Made by a program: the position numbers and the translations under genes. A stretch of 64,000 nucleotides of DNA. Origin: Sacculina carcini. Taxonomy: Eukaryota; Arthropoda; Thecostraca; Sacculinidae. Each line of letters starts with the position of its first letter. The stretch's first letter is position 1. Shown one piece after another: positions 60,641 through 64,000 of this stretch. The stretch covers positions 3,478,001 to 3,542,000 of the forward strand of contig OU696582.1 of assembly GCA_916048095.2 (NCBI GenBank), read 5' to 3'. The notes below the pieces were generated by a model. That model did not search any database, was not told the DNA's origin, and saw only the letters and a list, made by a program, of their open reading frames with translations.

Positions 60641-62400
60641 CCGAGTAGCAGCTTGCTGAAAATGTGACCAATGAGGGTGGGACAGACAAACACACAGACA
60701 GACAGAGGATCTCTTTTATATATATAGATATAGCATTAAAACCGCATTAAAACCCGCCCGTTGTGCGGAACAATTCATAAAAATATTGCAAACTAAAAAT
60801 AAATAAGGCAAACTCATGAAGACCTTAATCAATTAAAAAGTCTAAATTTCATTATTTTTAATTTTATTTTGACAAAATATTTTCACTCAACCCGCCTCAT
60901 ATTTAAACCCGCCCGACGTGAGGAATAATTCAGAACTCGAACACCATCCGTTCTGGTTCTTGAAGTCAAATCCATTAGTTTTGTATATGAATTCATTCTA
61001 TACAGTGAAATTGAACGTTTTATTGCTACTCGCGGGACATTTTTATTGCATAAAAATGAGCCATCGCTTCGTTTGCGTTTGAAGCCCCTGATCATTGAAC
61101 CAGCGAACCATGAACCAGCGCAATTATGTCACCTCATATTCAAGCATACATACACAGACAGACAGATAATTTCTTCTTTATGTATAACTTATATGAATAA
61201 TTTTTCTTGTAGAACACAAAATTATCTACACAATAGTATAATTTTTATAGCTGTACCATTGCTGGTTTATGAGGAATAGATAGCGGAATATTGACCAAAA
61301 TATTCACGTTTTTGTGCGATAATTAGGCCTTTTTGACTTTGTCATTTACACTTCACACCGCCGTAACTTTTTTTTAATACACTTTGGAAAATACAAAATT
61401 ATACCGTGTTGTAGCAAACAAAATTCCCAGCATGATGGTATTATTTATTTAGATGTGTGATAATTAGTTTTTGATAAATAGAGAAAAAAGTATAGAAAAT
61501 CGGACGCGTGGAGTTTAAATATAATTTTGAATATAGATTGAAATTTTGTCATGTTTACATCTTTTATGTTCCATTTTGGATATGAATTATAACCTATCTT
61601 GTAGAACAGAAAATTCTCTACACAGTGGTATAATCTGTATTACTGTACCATTTCTGGTTTATGAGGAGTAGATGTAGGAATATTGACCAAAATTTTCGCA
61701 TTTTTCAGGGTTCATTTTGTCTTTTCACCGCGATAACTTTTTTTGATTTCATTTTTAAAATTTTAAATTTATCCTATCGTGTAGACAAGAAAATTTCCAG
61801 CGTAATGGTATAAATTGTTGGCGGGTACATTAAGTGGTTACCGAGTAGCAGCTTGCTGAAAATGTGACCAAGGAGGGTGGGACAGACAAACACACAGACA
61901 GACAGACAGACAGAGGATCTCTTTTATATATATAGATATAGCATTAAAACCGCATTAAAACCCGCCCGTTGTGCGGAACAATTCATAAAAATATTGCAAA
62001 CTAAAAATAAATAAGGCAAACTCATGAAGACCTTAATCAATTAAAAAGTCTAAATTTCATTATTTTTAATTTTATTTTGACAAAATATTTTCACTCAACC
62101 CGCCTCATATTTAAGCCCGCCCGACGTGAGGAATAATTCAGAACTCGAACACCATCCGTTCTGGTTCTTGAAGTCAAATCCATTAGTTTTGTATATGAAT
62201 TCATTCTATACGGTGAAATTGAACGTTTTATTGCTACTCGCGGGACATTTTTATTGCATAAAAATGAGCCATCGCTTCGTTTGCGTTTGAAGCCCCTGAT
62301 CATTGAACCAGCGAACCATGAACCAGCGCAATTATGTCACCTCATATTCAAGCATACATACACAGACAGACAGATAATTTCTTCTTTATGTATATATATA
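60003..62400. repeat. ~1.2-kb tandem duplication
   Basis: 60,003-61,200 and 61,202-62,400 are direct copies offset by 1,199-1,208 bp and nearly identical. Each contains the outer part of the right satellite arm, the GACAGACAGA terminus and one hairpin-module unit (gcattaaaaccgcattaaaac to tctttatgtata). The second copy has two additional GACA units. Confidence 0.93.
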
Positions 62401-64000
62401 GCATTAAAACCCGCCCGTTGTGCGGAGCAATTCATAACATGAAATTCATATTCAATTCGTAAAAAAATATGGAAAAATAAAAATGAAATAGGGTACACTC
62501 ATAAAAATATTAATCAATTGAAAATTATAAGTTTAATTATTTTTATTTCGACAAAATATTTCCCCTCAGTCCGCCTGAGTCATTTTTATACCCGCCCGTC
62601 GTGCTGAATAATTCAGAACTCGAACACGATCCGTTCTGGATCTTGAAGTCAAATCCATTGGTTTTGTGTATGGATTTATTCTACAGGGTAAATTGAACGT
62701 TCTATTGTCTATAGTTGCTGCCCGCGGAGCATTTTTATTTGTAAAAAAATACCTTTTTTAAATGAACCATTTGAAAAAATGAACTAAAAAATGAAAACAC
62801 CTTTTTTAAACCCGCCCGTCGTGGGGAACAATTCATACAATAAAATTCATATAAGAAGTCAAATCCATTGGTTTTGTGTATGGATTAATTCTACAGGGAA
62901 AATTGAACGTTCTATTGTCTATAGTTGCTGCCCGCGGAACATTTTTATTTTTGGAAAAGAAAACCTTTTTTTAAATGAACCATTTGAAAAAATGATCTAA
63001 AAACACTTTTTTAAACCCACCCGTCGTGCGGAACAATTCATACAATAAAATTCATATCAAATCCATAAAATATAATGAATACAAATTGAAAAGCAAAAAA
63101 TGTAACCTATAAATATCTTAACCAATAGAAAAGTCTAAATGTGAATATTTTTGTTCTTATTTTGACAAATATTATCCCTCAACCCGCCTGATATATAAAT
63201 CTGCCCGTCGTGTGGTATAATTCAGAACACAAACACGAAACAAACAATGAAAGATGATGAAATCTTTTCATCAGACTGTTTCCAAACTATATTTATTACT
63301 TAACATCATTCCCCAATATCATTTGCTTAAGTACTATTTCACTTTTACCGCTATAATATTTATTGTTAAAATTTATATATTTTCCGCTATCATTAAAACC
63401 CAATATAACCTGAGTCAAACCTACCCAACCCAACCCAACCATTCAATCTTGACCGCTCTCAGCCTAGTCTGAGGTGATTTAACTTATTAGTTTGTGATCA
63501 CAAAATATACTGATGCGATCATAATTTGTAATCAGAAGACTGAGATTATCTACCCCAGGGGTCCCAAACACGCGGCCCACCAATACTTTTCTCTCAACCC
63601 GCCAATATAGTATCGGGACCAAACTGTAAGGTAGCTAAATTCACATTTGTTGCATAATGCGATATAATTATACACCATTATCATATTATCTCATAATTCC
63701 CGGTTAATGCTTCCACTAATGCATCATATTCATACAGTTGTTATTTTTTGGATTACATCGATAATGCAGCCCTTGATATTACAGCCGATATTATATTATG
63801 CAATCTATATTCTGCTACGTATTATTCCTAATACATATATCATCAGATCGCAAAATATATTTAAAGGTTCACATCATTCTCCAAAATCATTTGCTTAAGA
63901 GCTATTCTAATTTTATCGCTAGAATATTTACTGCTAGCAAAATATCATATACCTCGCTATCATTTAAACCCACTCTTTATAGATACATTTAATTCGCCCG
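62401..64000. repeat. Second copy of hairpin-module block
   Basis: A direct near-identical copy of 56,630-58,438, running to the window edge. It is about 209 bp shorter because it has one fewer of the ~211-bp tandem units. It includes the same hAT terminus fragment (63,551). Confidence 0.93.

Noticed and set aside
53837-63992. Short open frames recurring in the satellite and module blocks (for example 56,321-56,560, 60,883-61,095, 62,091-62,303)
   Set aside because: They recur because the DNA recurs; the reading does not persist in the other, diverged modules.

Overview
The window is animal nuclear DNA, probably from a marine or other invertebrate. It is AT-rich and packed with LINEs, two structurally complete LTR elements, hAT and mariner relics, tRNA-derived SINE heads and long (CA)n/(TG)n tracts. 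Only one host gene is visible. No prokaryotic gene organisation, rRNA gene or CRISPR array is present. I cannot name the species.

Layout. 1-5,660: sparse DNA with a 45-bp minisatellite, a mariner pseudogene (1,819-2,773), an inverted-repeat element with a minisatellite core (3,935-4,723) and a tRNA-derived SINE. 5,668-17,260: decayed minus-strand LINEs (families A, B, C) and a hAT transposon (10,952-12,469) that split one LINE and was itself hit by a hAT-type MITE. 17,260-21,020: CA-rich DNA, two copies of a 427-bp repeat and a LINE-B with a good reverse transcriptase. 21,020-26,665: a nearly intact minus-strand LINE-E lies inside a plus-strand LINE-F. 26,665-34,318: two successive copies of LINE-I. 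34,319-38,357: 3' or 5' fragments of other LINEs. 38,358-48,655: one LINE-B copy split by LINE-D, which in turn holds a gag-RT/RH-IN Gypsy element (Gypsy-1), a short Gypsy derivative (Gypsy-2) and a hairpin-ended element containing (TG)225. 48,650-50,190: Gypsy gag pieces.

50,240-52,888: four exons of an ENOX (ecto-NOX disulfide-thiol exchanger) homologue on the plus strand, in compatible phase. They reach the start of the RRM. The introns hold a hAT MITE with clear target-site duplication, a tRNA-like SINE head and a (TG)22 tract abutting a 3' splice site. The rest of the gene is not in the window.

53,739-64,000: repeats only. A foldback-like inverted repeat has arms made of ~340-390 bp satellite units (53,739-55,940 and 58,920-60,640) around a 3-kb block of modules that each carry a CCGC...GCGG hairpin. 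Next come a ~1.2-kb tandem duplication and a second copy of the module block.

The most interesting points are: two LINE families whose ORF1 and ORF2 are in one frame separated by a single UGA followed by CUA or CUG, with no AUG upstream of the endonuclease active site; the foldback/hairpin-module complex; and the TG-rich element with a perfect terminal hairpin that recurs 27 kb away.
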